Position numbers and translations under genes: made by a program
In this document: positions 45,404 through 54,247 of the stretch, one piece after another
Position numbering within the stretch: the first letter of the stretch is position 1
Layout: every line of letters begins with the position of its first letter
Assembly: GCF_947169445.1 (NCBI RefSeq)
Contig: NZ_CAMVPU010000005.1
Span: forward strand, 1-64,000
Length of the DNA stretch: 64,000 nucleotides
Direction of reading: 5' to 3'
Origin: an uncultured Butyrivibrio sp.
GTDB taxonomy: Bacteria > Bacillota > Clostridia > Lachnospirales > Lachnospiraceae
Notes under the pieces: model-generated
What the model saw: the letters and a program-made list of their open reading frames with translations, nothing else
The model's database searches: none
Told to the model about the DNA's origin: nothing

Positions 45404-47260
45404 GTGAAAAAGATTTCCTATCCTAACCTTATCAGGCTAGCAATAGCTGTGATAGCGATTGTCACAGCCATTATAGCGCCAATGTTACTAACCAAAATTC
45501 ATCCCAGAAAAAGCGAGGTCACTACAATGCTGCTAGATAACATCAATCCCATAACCCAACTTGATTATCCTGATCCGGACGTTATAAGAGTTGACGATAC
45601 TTATTATATGGTAAGTACTACCATGTACTTCATGCCTGGCTGCGAGATTCTCCGCTCCCATGACCTGGTAAATTGGGAACACGCCACATATGTATATGAC
45701 ACCCTGGACAGTACTGCCGCTCAGAAGCTGGAGGGAAAGGAAAATATTTACGGTCAGGGCATGTGGGCTGCAAGTCTTCGCTACCACGATGGAATTTACT
45801 ATATCTGCTTTGTAGCCAATGATACCCACAAGACATATATCTATCAGTCAAAAGACATAAATGGTCCTTGGGAGAAGTATAATCTCGAAGGCTTCTATCA
45901 CGATAATTCAATTTTGTTTGATGATGACGGCAGAATATATATTGTCTGTGGCAACAAGAATATCTACATAAAAGAGTTAAAGCTTATAGAGAAATCTGAA
46001 GAAGAAAAGAAAAACAGCGAGATTCCCACAAGGCTCAGCGACTTTGAAAAAAGTGATATAGATGGTCTTCTTTTATCAGACAGTGATGAGGTTTACCTTG
46101 GATATGAGGGAACACATTTTTATAAGATTAATGGAAAATACTATCTCTTTTTCATTCATATGCCCAAGACCACAGGCAAAAGAACCGAGGCTGTTTTTGT
46201 AGCTGATAAGCCGCAAGGCCCCTACTTTGGTAAAGATGTCATGGATGATGACAGAAACTACAGAAGATCAGGAGTTGCCCAGGGCGGAATTGTAGATACT
46301 CCTTCAGGAAGATGGTACAGTATTCTTTTCCAGGACAGCGGCAGCGTTGGACGAATCCCGGTTCTCATGCCCGTGAACTGGTCAAAGATATCAGTTTCTG
46401 ATCTATCTGTAGTTGGAAGCACAGTTTCAAATAGCAATGCCACTTTGGCTGATGAAAATGGCAAAGTAGATTTCCCTGTCTTCGGCGATAATGGCAAGAT
46501 TCCTGAAGAATTCGAAATTGAAGATTTAAAGCCCGGATATGAATATACTCCTCTTGTATCAAGTGATGATTTCAAGACAGAATATAGTGATTCTTCAAGC
46601 TTTGGTTTTAAACCCTGCTGGCAGTTTAATCACGAACCTGATCTTTCTCTTATAGAAAGAGATCTCGCAAAAGGAACTGTCACTATTACAACCGACAAGA
46701 TAAGCAGTAACCTGGTTCAGGCTAAGAACACTTTGACTCAAAGAGCTCTTTTCCCAGGCTGCGAAGTTAGCGTAACCATTGATGTAAGCGCTCTGAATGA
46801 TGGTGACTACGCAGGACTTTGCCTGCTTGAAAGTAGCTATGGTCTCATCGCAGTAACAAAAAGGAATTCCGGATACTACCTTGTTATGGGTAAAAGAGAA
46901 ATAAAGACCACCGATATGTGGGGCGAGCGACATGACGACGAGCCTTTCGAAGAGGTAGAATGCATAGAACTGAATAGTCCTGTAGTTACACTGCACGCCG
47001 GGGTCTGCTTCGACCACAAGACTGCTGATAAAATCGTGGCTGCAAGGAATGAAGCTGATAAACCAAGCCTCATCCCCTACACTGATGACACAGTATCCTT
47101 TTTCTACAACCCTGATGCTGATCATCTAAAAAAGCTCGGCAAGAGTCACAAGCTTGAGTTCAAGCTCGACCACTTCACCGGTGCCCGCTTTGGACTCTTT
47201 ATCTACAGTACTAGAAAGACCGGCGGCAGCGCAAGCTTTTCCAATTTTATATACGAGTAA
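45404..47260 (+). CDS. membrane-anchored glycoside hydrolase family 43 enzyme
   Basis: The 618-residue protein has an uncleaved N-terminal anchor (about 8-30), a five-blade GH43 catalytic domain (about 48-370) with the hallmark YPDPDVIRVDDTYYMVS, and GYEGTHFYKINGKYYLF carrying the probable acid glutamate. A C-terminal beta-sandwich (about 395-618) is typical of GH43 xylosidases/arabinofuranosidases. The start is GTG, with AAGGAG six bases before it. It probably trims xylan or arabinan side chains at the cell surface; exact substrate is unknown. Confidence 0.88.
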   Translation: MKKISYPNLIRLAIAVIAIVTAIIAPMLLTKIHPRKSEVTTMLLDNINPITQLDYPDPDVIRVDDTYYMVSTTMYFMPGCEILRSHDLVNWEHATYVYDTLDSTAAQKLEGKENIYGQGMWAASLRYHDGIYYICFVANDTHKTYIYQSKDINGPWEKYNLEGFYHDNSILFDDDGRIYIVCGNKNIYIKELKLIEKSEEEKKNSEIPTRLSDFEKSDIDGLLLSDSDEVYLGYEGTHFYKINGKYYLFFIHMPKTTGKRTEAVFVADKPQGPYFGKDVMDDDRNYRRSGVAQGGIVDTPSGRWYSILFQDSGSVGRIPVLMPVNWSKISVSDLSVVGSTVSNSNATLADENGKVDFPVFGDNGKIPEEFEIEDLKPGYEYTPLVSSDDFKTEYSDSSSFGFKPCWQFNHEPDLSLIERDLAKGTVTITTDKISSNLVQAKNTLTQRALFPGCEVSVTIDVSALNDGDYAGLCLLESSYGLIAVTKRNSGYYLVMGKREIKTTDMWGERHDDEPFEEVECIELNSPVVTLHAGVCFDHKTADKIVAARNEADKPSLIPYTDDTVSFFYNPDADHLKKLGKSHKLEFKLDHFTGARFGLFIYSTRKTGGSASFSNFIYE

Positions 47261-47263
47261 AAT

Positions 47264-47307
47264 AAAGATGTTGCTTTCTAAGATTCTTCCTAGAAAGCAG
47301 CATCTTT
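47264..47307. terminator. bidirectional terminator between GH43 and YhfC-like genes
   Basis: AAAGATGTTGCTTTCTA (47264-47280) pairs with TAGAAAGCAGCATCTTT (47291-47307), one G-T pair, with T-rich flanks on both strands. Confidence 0.88.
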
Positions 47308-47390
47308 TTATTTTTCCGCTATGATTTTTTACTTCTCACAGATTATTAATACGAGCAAGAAAATTGTGATAATTACTTTTTAACCCCACA

Positions 47391-48212
47391 TCACATCTGT
47401 TGATCTTTTTTATATAATCCCAAGTATGCCCCGGCAAAGACAAGTACCGAAAAAACTGCAATTATGATCTCTAGTCCCATAACAGGTATGTTAAGCACTT
47501 TCAAGGAGTATAATGACACAAACATATCCAGTATAGTATGGAGCACTATTGCAAGGGGATACAGGAAGAAGCATTTCTTTTCCCTGCATGCGTAAAAGAC
47601 AAGAATTGATGCAGCTATATGGTAAATAAATGCGAAAACTCGTTCAAACATGCTAAGTGGCAGATTTGAAAGAGACAGTTCTGAAAGAGCGGTTGCAATC
47701 GCATATAGAGAATCCACCTGCTCCGGCGAAACCTGTCTTACCTGCTCCACCATAGCTTCGAAGGTCCCGGTATTGATCATAAGTGCATATGAAATATATG
47801 CGCCAAATCCCATTCCCATGAGCATCATGATTTCAAAGCCGCCATGTCCTATTCCATAGGATATGGCTGTTTCTTTGTTTTGGTGCTTCTTAAGAGCAGT
47901 TTTAAAAGCAATAAACCGTCCGGTTTCTTCAAACACTCCAGGAAAAAGGCCAAACACAAAGGCAAGCAAGATTGGCCTTGCATTTATATATGCTCCCAAA
48001 GTGGTATTGGTTGAAACAACCAGTGCCTGTAGTGGCTTTTCCAATAAAAGCACCGCAATCAGAAATGTCAGTGCTCCAACAATAACCTTAATATAATGCT
48101 CTTTTTTCCTGATGATCCAGATTATAGCAATCACTATTGGGACGATAAAGCCAATGCCAGTACCAAGTATTAGTGTTGCAAACTGTTCAACTCCTATTTT
48201 TGTAATTTCCAT
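47391..48212 (-). CDS. YhfC-type intramembrane protease-like protein
   Basis: The 273-residue protein has about eight helices with conserved polar motifs FEETGRF, GIGHGGFE and LHTILD. These resemble the glutamic-type intramembrane protease family (YhfC, related to PrsW and CPBP). I chose the ATG at 48212 after GGGGGT; the ATG at 48224 overlaps that site. It follows the ABC-2 permease gene by 20 bp, so it may serve or protect that exporter. Activity is inferred. Confidence 0.8.
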   Translation of the reverse strand: MEITKIGVEQFATLILGTGIGFIVPIVIAIIWIIRKKEHYIKVIVGALTFLIAVLLLEKPLQALVVSTNTTLGAYINARPILLAFVFGLFPGVFEETGRFIAFKTALKKHQNKETAISYGIGHGGFEIMMLMGMGFGAYISYALMINTGTFEAMVEQVRQVSPEQVDSLYAIATALSELSLSNLPLSMFERVFAFIYHIAASILVFYACREKKCFFLYPLAIVLHTILDMFVSLYSLKVLNIPVMGLEIIIAVFSVLVFAGAYLGLYKKDQQM

Positions 48213-48232
48213 ATCTACCCCCATTGGTGCCC

Positions 48233-49849
48233 TTACTCCTTTGTCAGTTTCATTACTTTCAGATAGCTAAGGCATGCTAAAATGCCAACAACCGCAATCA
48301 GAACGCAAGTGATAATATTTGGATTTATCATAGTTCCAAGCCATACAACCAGCACGATAAGTCCCATGTTCACGAACATATTAGGCAGCAAATAGATTGA
48401 AACCGCAACCCCCTGCTTGATGACCTCAACTTCATTTTCCCAGTCCAGCCTCATATGTTTAATTCCGCAAACGCATCCCCAGCAGGTTGAAAAAGCGCAC
48501 AACACAAATCCAAGTATCAGATAAAGAACTGTATTCAAAACCGGTGCCTTGGCAGAAATACTGAAACACAGTATACCAAAGGTCATGAACGGAACTGTTA
48601 AATACATATTAAAGAGCATCTTGCCCTGATAAATAGTTTTCTTTTTAAGAGGAAGGCTCTGCATGATCCAATAGTTTTTACCTTCAAGAGAAGGTGAACA
48701 GGTTGTTGTAGCCATCATCCCAACAAGGAAATAAACCATCAGCGGAATTGCAGGATACAGGATTCCGTGTGGAATCGGTGCACCCTTGGTAACCACTGAA
48801 ATAACTTTATCAAAGCCAACGATAAGAACTGCAATTCCTCCTACCGCCGCCAATATATATCCCAAAGCTCCATTTACAAAATATGTTGTGGAACCGGTAA
48901 GGCGCTTTAACTCTTTGAAGGCAATAGTATTAAGAACACTTCTCTTTTTAAGGCCTGCAACTTTATAATTTCTTTTTGCCGTATGGCTTTGAAGCGCTGA
49001 GTTTATCTGCCTGTAATTCTTACCAACATATACAAAGACTATCTCAAAAAGAACTACAGTTAAGGCAATTAAAAGACCTCCATATAAAAGTCCAAGGAAA
49101 TTACCCTGTCCTGTCATAGTTATGGCCTTTGAAAACCAAACTGCCGGAAAATAGTAGGTTCCAATATTTTCCGTTAATTCAGATGCTTTTAAAGCAACTT
49201 CTACAGCCTTATCATCTTTAAAAATTCCGTCAATTATGTATTGAAGCGAAAAGCAAAACAAAACAAAAACAAGCGTCAGTGCCGTCTGGATCACATTCTT
49301 TTTCTCAAATCCTGCACTGGCTTTGGCAATCAAAAATCCAATAAACGAAGCTACCAGCATAGGAATTATTGGAACAAGCAATCCCAGTAATAGCCACAAA
49401 GGATATATAAAAGCCGAACTTTCCGAAAAGAGTCCATAGCCAAGCATCATCGGAATAAGGAGTCCCAGATACCAGGGCAGAGTTTTGATGTACATGTACA
49501 AAAACTTGCACATAGCTACATCTTTTACTCTAAAAGGAAGTGCCATCAGCATGTCATATTCCTTAAAATTAAGGAGATATCCGTTGGTCTTAATAAATGT
49601 AAAAATAAAGCCAATAGCAGAAATGCACAACGCACAGGTAAGAGGCACCACTTCGATAACCCCCGCCTCATAAAGTCCCATACATGAAAAGAAGCTGTAT
49701 ACAAATAGCATTAATTCAAGACACGCCATTCCAATGAATCCGGCAATTGCTCTGTTTCTTTTCTTACGGTCTTTACTATACTTTCTTATATTCCAAAGAC
49801 TGGTAGATTTTAGCAATGTTTTAAGTAGTACTAAATTTTTCGTATTCAT
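48233..49849 (-). CDS. ABC-2-type exporter permease
   Basis: The 538-residue membrane protein has about 12-14 helices, roughly two six-helix halves. It has a cytoplasmic ENVIAFKEL-like segment (NTIAFKELKRLTGS) and the LPLKKKTIYQGKM motif common in large ABC-2 permeases. It lies directly downstream of an ABC ATPase. I chose the ATG at 49849 after GAGGAA. Substrate is unknown. Confidence 0.82.
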   Translation of the reverse strand: MNTKNLVLLKTLLKSTSLWNIRKYSKDRKKRNRAIAGFIGMACLELMLFVYSFFSCMGLYEAGVIEVVPLTCALCISAIGFIFTFIKTNGYLLNFKEYDMLMALPFRVKDVAMCKFLYMYIKTLPWYLGLLIPMMLGYGLFSESSAFIYPLWLLLGLLVPIIPMLVASFIGFLIAKASAGFEKKNVIQTALTLVFVLFCFSLQYIIDGIFKDDKAVEVALKASELTENIGTYYFPAVWFSKAITMTGQGNFLGLLYGGLLIALTVVLFEIVFVYVGKNYRQINSALQSHTAKRNYKVAGLKKRSVLNTIAFKELKRLTGSTTYFVNGALGYILAAVGGIAVLIVGFDKVISVVTKGAPIPHGILYPAIPLMVYFLVGMMATTTCSPSLEGKNYWIMQSLPLKKKTIYQGKMLFNMYLTVPFMTFGILCFSISAKAPVLNTVLYLILGFVLCAFSTCWGCVCGIKHMRLDWENEVEVIKQGVAVSIYLLPNMFVNMGLIVLVVWLGTMINPNIITCVLIAVVGILACLSYLKVMKLTKE

Positions 49850-49885
49850 GCCATTCCTCACAATCTCTTTTCTCAAACAGCCTGC

Positions 49886-50608
49886 TTATTGCAAGAGGCC
49901 AAGGAAAGCCTCTTCCAGTGACCTACCCTGTGTAAGTTCTTCCATAGTTCCATTTTCGATAATCTTACCCTGTTTGATAATAGCAATCTTATTGCAAAGC
50001 TTTTCAGCCACATCAAGTACATGGGTGGAAAAGAAAACTGCTGCCCCATTCTCACACATTTCATGCATTATTTGTTTCAAGGTAAAAGATGCCTTTGGAT
50101 CAAGTCCCACAAAGGGTTCATCCAGAACCATCAGCTTAGGCTCATGAATAAGAGCTGATATAATAGCCACCTTCTGTTTCATTCCATGTGAATAGGAACT
50201 GATCAGATCACCAAGAGCATCGGTGATCTCAAACATTTCAGCATATTTCTGAATAAGGCTCTGTCTTTTTTCCACGTCGATTCCAAAAATATCAGCGATA
50301 AAATCAAGATACTGTATTCCGGTAAGATTCTCGTAAAGATCTGGGTTATCCGGAATATATGCTGTCAGTTTCTTGCATTCAACCGGCTCATTTTTTACTG
50401 AATGACCGTCTATTAAAATCTCACCTTCATTAAAATCAAGGACGCCTACAACTGCGCGGATGGTAGTAGATTTACCGGCTCCATTATGTCCAATGAAGCC
50501 GTAAATGTCACCACTTTCAACTGTCAGATTAATGTTATCTGCAGCCTTTTTATCCCCACCGTAAGTTTTAGAATATCCTTTTATATCAAGTACAACGTTT
50601 TTTCCCAT
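49886..50608 (-). CDS. ABC transporter ATPase (exporter type)
   Basis: The 240-residue ATPase has Walker A GHNGAGKSTTIRAV, a signature SYSHGMKQKVAIISAL (SHGMKQ replacing LSGGQ, common in this subfamily), Walker B LMVLDEPFVGLD and STH. It pairs with the ABC-2 permease 36 bp downstream. The start at 50608 follows AGGAAA. Confidence 0.92.
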   Translation of the reverse strand: MGKNVVLDIKGYSKTYGGDKKAADNINLTVESGDIYGFIGHNGAGKSTTIRAVVGVLDFNEGEILIDGHSVKNEPVECKKLTAYIPDNPDLYENLTGIQYLDFIADIFGIDVEKRQSLIQKYAEMFEITDALGDLISSYSHGMKQKVAIISALIHEPKLMVLDEPFVGLDPKASFTLKQIMHEMCENGAAVFFSTHVLDVAEKLCNKIAIIKQGKIIENGTMEELTQGRSLEEAFLGLLQ

Positions 50609-50688
50609 AACCATTTTCCTCAACTAATTTCCCGTAAAATGCATTCACAATTTTTTCAAAAATCCCGATTACATTCAATTTTAAAATA

Positions 50689-50883
50689 TTACAGATCGAA
50701 TTTTGGCGGCACATCGATCTCTTCCCCAACATATTTTCCATCTTTCTTGCGCTGTCGCACACACTCTGACAAAAGATATTCTATCTGCCCATTGACGGAT
50801 CTAAAGTCATCCTCTGCCCAGGCAGCGATATCATTGTAGAGTTTTTCTGAAAGGCGAAGCGGAACCTGTTTCTTTTCTGCCAT
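50689..50883 (-). CDS. Arc-like ribbon-helix-helix DNA-binding protein
   Basis: The 64-residue protein starts with the Arc/CopG-type strand and helices (KKQVPLRLSEKLYNDIAAWA, then VNGQIEYLLSECVRQRK). Its ATG overlaps the stop of the SPFH gene as TAATG, a coupled arrangement often seen for SPFH/Arc pairs. It probably represses its own operon; a palindrome covers the -10 box upstream of the SPFH gene. Confidence 0.85.
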   Translation of the reverse strand: MAEKKQVPLRLSEKLYNDIAAWAEDDFRSVNGQIEYLLSECVRQRKKDGKYVGEEIDVPPKFDL

Positions 50884-51935
50884 TAGTACAGACTTCCTGA
50901 ATTAACGATAGGCTGAGCGTCGTGGTTGCCGCACAATACCACGAGTAAATTTGAAACCATAGCTGCCTTGCGCTCTTCATCAAGTTCCACAAGCTGTTTC
51001 TCATTAAGTCTTTCAAGAGCCATCTCTACCATGCCTACTGCTCCATCCACGATAAGCTTTCTGGCATCAACAACTGCTGAAGCCTGTTGCCTCTGAAGCA
51101 TTGCAGCAGCAATTTCAGGTGCATATGCAAGATATGTAATTCTCGCATCTACAATTTCAAGGCCCGCATCAGAAACCTTGGACTGGATCTCGTCCTTAAT
51201 TCTGTTTGCAACAACTTCTGTAGATCCACGAAGGCTTCCATCATCTGCTTTGCCATCACCTGTTGTATCCACATTCTCTGTAATGTCGTAAGGGTAAAGT
51301 TTTACTACATTTCTGACTGCTGAGTCACACTGAAGAGAAAGGTATTCTTTGTAGTTGTCTACTGTGAAAACAGCCTTGGCTGTATCTGTAACTCTCCACA
51401 TTACTGCAACAGCAATCTCAACTGGATTACCAAGGATATCGTTGACCTTCTGTCTTGAATTGCTAAGTGTCATAACCTTAAGAGAAATCTTTTTATCAAC
51501 TATTGTCTTAACCTGTGTTGTTGCACCTGCGCTGCTGACTGTAAGAACTGATGCAACAGCGTTCTTCTTGCTATCAGAGATATCTCCGCTCTGACCAAGC
51601 TTGGTTTCTGCTGCTGGATTGAAGGCTGTGCTGAAAGGATTTACCCAGAAAAATCCATCGCCCTTTAATGTTCCGATGTATTTGCCAAAAACTGTAAGAA
51701 CAAGCGCTTCACCTGGCTTTAACACCTTAAGTCCAAGGAAAATCAACCAGCCAAAACACAGATACAAAATGCAAAGTACAAAAAAGATAACGCCCTTAGC
51801 TCCACCATTATCCATTGTTACCGCGCCAAAAACTGTTCCTACAAACGCTATCAGATACAAGATTATTCCTAAAAGTAGCATTATCATTCCATTTTTGTGT
51901 CCGCTAATTACCTTTTCTTTTACTTTCTCATTCAT
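50883..51935 (-). CDS. SPFH/Band 7-domain membrane protein
   Basis: The 350-residue protein has two N-terminal membrane helices (about 17-40 and 47-68), the SPFH domain beginning LKPGEALVLTVFGKYIGTL, and a helical C-terminal part rich in E/R. An insert near 221-232 reads DTTGDGKADDGS, a D-x-x-G-D-G-x-x-D pattern like a calcium loop. Such proteins form oligomers on membranes and are linked to membrane organisation or proteolysis. GAGGAGGAA precedes the ATG. Confidence 0.88.
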   Translation of the reverse strand: MNEKVKEKVISGHKNGMIMLLLGIILYLIAFVGTVFGAVTMDNGGAKGVIFFVLCILYLCFGWLIFLGLKVLKPGEALVLTVFGKYIGTLKGDGFFWVNPFSTAFNPAAETKLGQSGDISDSKKNAVASVLTVSSAGATTQVKTIVDKKISLKVMTLSNSRQKVNDILGNPVEIAVAVMWRVTDTAKAVFTVDNYKEYLSLQCDSAVRNVVKLYPYDITENVDTTGDGKADDGSLRGSTEVVANRIKDEIQSKVSDAGLEIVDARITYLAYAPEIAAAMLQRQQASAVVDARKLIVDGAVGMVEMALERLNEKQLVELDEERKAAMVSNLLVVLCGNHDAQPIVNSGSLY

Positions 51936-52000
51936 GACTATTCCTCCTCATATTTGTAATATCATGATTATATTATTCACTATTTATCGTGAAATTTATT

Positions 52001-52019
52001 TGATATCATTATGATATCA
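52001..52019. promoter_or_regulatory. 19-bp palindrome, candidate operator of the SPFH/Arc operon
   Basis: TGATATCAT-T-ATGATATCA is a perfect palindrome around one central base. It overlaps the -10 box of the SPFH promoter. A second palindrome, CACTATAGTG, abuts it at 52019-52028. The co-encoded ribbon-helix-helix protein is the obvious candidate to bind. Confidence 0.6.
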
Positions 52020-52038
52020 CTATAGTGTTTTTTGTCAA
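52011..52038 (-). promoter_or_regulatory. candidate sigma-A promoter of the SPFH/Arc operon
   Basis: TTGACA (52038-52033) and TATCAT (52016-52011) on the minus strand are 16 bases apart, about 75 bp upstream of the SPFH start. Confidence 0.65.
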
Positions 52039-52089
52039 TTATTTATTTTGGTGAAATAAAGATAATTATTTTTTACTATTTGGAGGCGC

Positions 52090-52240
52090 AGGGACAGACA
52101 GACACGGGGACGGTTCTTTTGATTGGCAAGACAATGGGGACGGTTCTTTTGTCTGGTTTTTTTCAAAAACCAGACAAAAGAACCGTCCCCATTGTCTTAC
52201 CTGCCAAAAGAACCGTCCCCGTGTCTGCCCGTGTCTGCCC
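52090..52240. repeat. long hairpin built of GGGGACGGTTCTTTTG units (copy 2)
   Basis: Two direct units (52106-52121, 52136-52151) face two inverted units (52175-52190, 52205-52220) around a T-rich loop. The inner stem is the same as at 30402-30545; the outer part differs, with GTGTCTG repeats. It lies between the SPFH promoter and the end of the YolD-like gene. Confidence 0.9.
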
Positions 52241-52256
52241 CCATATACCCCACAAC

Positions 52257-52670
52257 TTAATTTTCACCGAAAGTTATACTCATCACATCATCAATTGCAA
52301 TGGTAGATTTATCCTTTAAAATTATTTCTCTCTTAACATAATCGACATTCCGAACATCAGCGGTTATTGTGATATACTCACCGCCTTCTTTCACTAAATC
52401 AGGAACAAAATATGTAATAGCAGCCCTTGGCATATCGCCGATCCTGGATTCGATTTCTGCCAAAGCAATATCAAGTTCCTCTTTCACCTCTTCACTAAGT
52501 TCCACCTTGGCGGTTGTGAGTCTTGCAGTTTCATCTACAGCATCATCATAGCCGGTAAGTGCAGCGAAAGGTGCAAACTGTGCAGCTCTGTTTTCAAGCG
52601 GCATGGGAGCGTGTCGTTTCGATTTAGGGCGCTCCATATGCAGCATGTCTTTATACTTTTCTATACTCAT
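52257..52670 (-). CDS. YolD-like protein
   Basis: The 137-residue protein has the YolD-family start: MERPKSKRHAPMPLENRAAQ, then FAPFAALTGYDDAVDETARLT. YolD proteins are usually encoded beside Y-family polymerases and may act as their UmuD-like partner. The gene starts two bases after the polymerase stop, so it is co-translated with it. Function is inferred from this pairing. Confidence 0.85.
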   Translation of the reverse strand: MSIEKYKDMLHMERPKSKRHAPMPLENRAAQFAPFAALTGYDDAVDETARLTTAKVELSEEVKEELDIALAEIESRIGDMPRAAITYFVPDLVKEGGEYITITADVRNVDYVKREIILKDKSTIAIDDVMSITFGEN

Positions 52671-52672
52671 TT

Positions 52673-54223
52673 TTACGCTTTATGGCCTCCTATCTGCCTT
52701 GCTCTGTCTAGTCCGGTAGCGCCTTCCTCAAATGAAGTCCCCCTCACGATGGCAGTTTTTCCAAACTTTTGCTGGATTTTAAGTGTTGCTTCCTGAAGAG
52801 CCCTCTCCTTTGCATTTTGAGCTTCCTTCTCTTTCTTTTCCATATCCTCTTTTTCATAGTCCACAAAAAGAGACATTTGCTCAAAGGAAGTTTCTTTATC
52901 TTTGGCCGCATCTTTTTCCAGAATTACGTTATTGGCGATAATGTTAATTCGTCTAACCAAAAGAATCTCATTGACCTGTCTGTCATAAATTCTAAGTGCC
53001 GCATCAATAATGTGCCTGCTAAGGCAGGTGTAGTCCTCTAGATTTTCGCTTCCATGGGCGTGAGTTGGAACCATTCTGCCGTAGTAATCTTTGGATACTT
53101 CACCTTTGTATTTTTTTCGAACCTCAGGATCTTTTAAGCTGTCAATGTCATAGCCAACAGCAAGCACAATCTGGTCGGTCACTTTGCCATCTTCCATCAT
53201 AGACATTGCAAGAGCTTCCGCCATCTCTTTTACAATAATGCGAGCCTTTTCATATGTATATGGACAGTGAAGGACCTGTCCCTGGCTGATGCTGCTGTTG
53301 TCAGGCTTGTAAGCCTTGACCATTTCCATGGTACATGGTTCATAACCCCAGGCGTGATCAATCAAGAGCTCTGCATTTATTCCGAACATTTTGTACAGCA
53401 TATCTTCATTATAAAAATCATTCTCTTCTCCTATGCTGCATCTGGCTATATCTCCCATTGTCGCAATTCCTACGGAATGGAGTTTCTTGGCATAGCCTCT
53501 TCCAACTCTCCAAAAATCAGTCAGCGGCTCATGGTCCCACAAAAGCTCTCTATAGCTAAGCTCATCAAGCTGGGCTATACGCACACCATTTTCATCTGCA
53601 TCAACATGCTTGGCCACTATATCCATCGCAACCTTGGCCAGATACATGTTAGTTCCGATTCCTGCCGTTGCGGTTATTCCTGTTTCTTTCATAACAGCAT
53701 TTATCATGGTCGCAGCCAGCTCTCTTGGAGTCTGGTTATAGATCTTAAGGTATTTGGTTACATCCATAAATACCTCGTCAATTGAATAGACATGAATATC
53801 TTCAGGGGCTATAAACCTAAGATAAATCTGATAAATACTGGTACTTATCTCCATATATCGGGACATTCTGGGAACCGCGGCAATAAAAGAAAGCTTTAGG
53901 GAAGGATTTTTTTCAAGTTCCAAAGCATCATCGGAATCGCTGGTGAATTTGCGTCCCGGAGCTTTAACAAGTCTCATGGCATTGATTTCTTTTACCTTCT
54001 GTGTAACTTCAAAAAGCCTTGCTCTTCCGGGGATGCCGTATTTTTTCAGAGAAGGCGAAACAGCAAGACAAATAGTCTTTTCCGTTCGGCTCCTGTCTGC
54101 CACAACCAGATTGGTTGTAAGGGGATTTCTCTCCAGATCCTGGCATTCAACCGATGCGTAAAAAGACTTAAGGTCAATTGCGATATATGATTTTTTTGAA
54201 GTGTCTGATACAGTTTTATCCAT
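52673..54223 (-). CDS. Y-family translesion DNA polymerase (UvrX/UmuC-like)
   Basis: The 516-residue polymerase has IAIDLKSFYASVE at the N-terminus (first catalytic aspartate), YSIDEVFMDVTKYL (second catalytic acids) and AGIGTNMYLAKVAMDI. The finger/little-finger regions follow, with a lysine/glutamate-rich tail containing EQMSLF, a likely sliding-clamp-binding motif. No LexA box was recognised upstream; it follows the AAA+ gene by 24 bp. It would copy past DNA damage. Confidence 0.92.
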   Translation of the reverse strand: MDKTVSDTSKKSYIAIDLKSFYASVECQDLERNPLTTNLVVADRSRTEKTICLAVSPSLKKYGIPGRARLFEVTQKVKEINAMRLVKAPGRKFTSDSDDALELEKNPSLKLSFIAAVPRMSRYMEISTSIYQIYLRFIAPEDIHVYSIDEVFMDVTKYLKIYNQTPRELAATMINAVMKETGITATAGIGTNMYLAKVAMDIVAKHVDADENGVRIAQLDELSYRELLWDHEPLTDFWRVGRGYAKKLHSVGIATMGDIARCSIGEENDFYNEDMLYKMFGINAELLIDHAWGYEPCTMEMVKAYKPDNSSISQGQVLHCPYTYEKARIIVKEMAEALAMSMMEDGKVTDQIVLAVGYDIDSLKDPEVRKKYKGEVSKDYYGRMVPTHAHGSENLEDYTCLSRHIIDAALRIYDRQVNEILLVRRINIIANNVILEKDAAKDKETSFEQMSLFVDYEKEDMEKKEKEAQNAKERALQEATLKIQQKFGKTAIVRGTSFEEGATGLDRARQIGGHKA

Positions 54224-54247
54224 GTTTTCTTATTACTAAGCCAATAT

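Noticed and set aside
54224..54247. LexA/DinR box upstream of the Y-family polymerase
   Set aside because: The 24-bp gap has no GAAC-N4-GTTC-like sequence, and the gene appears to be transcribed from further upstream.
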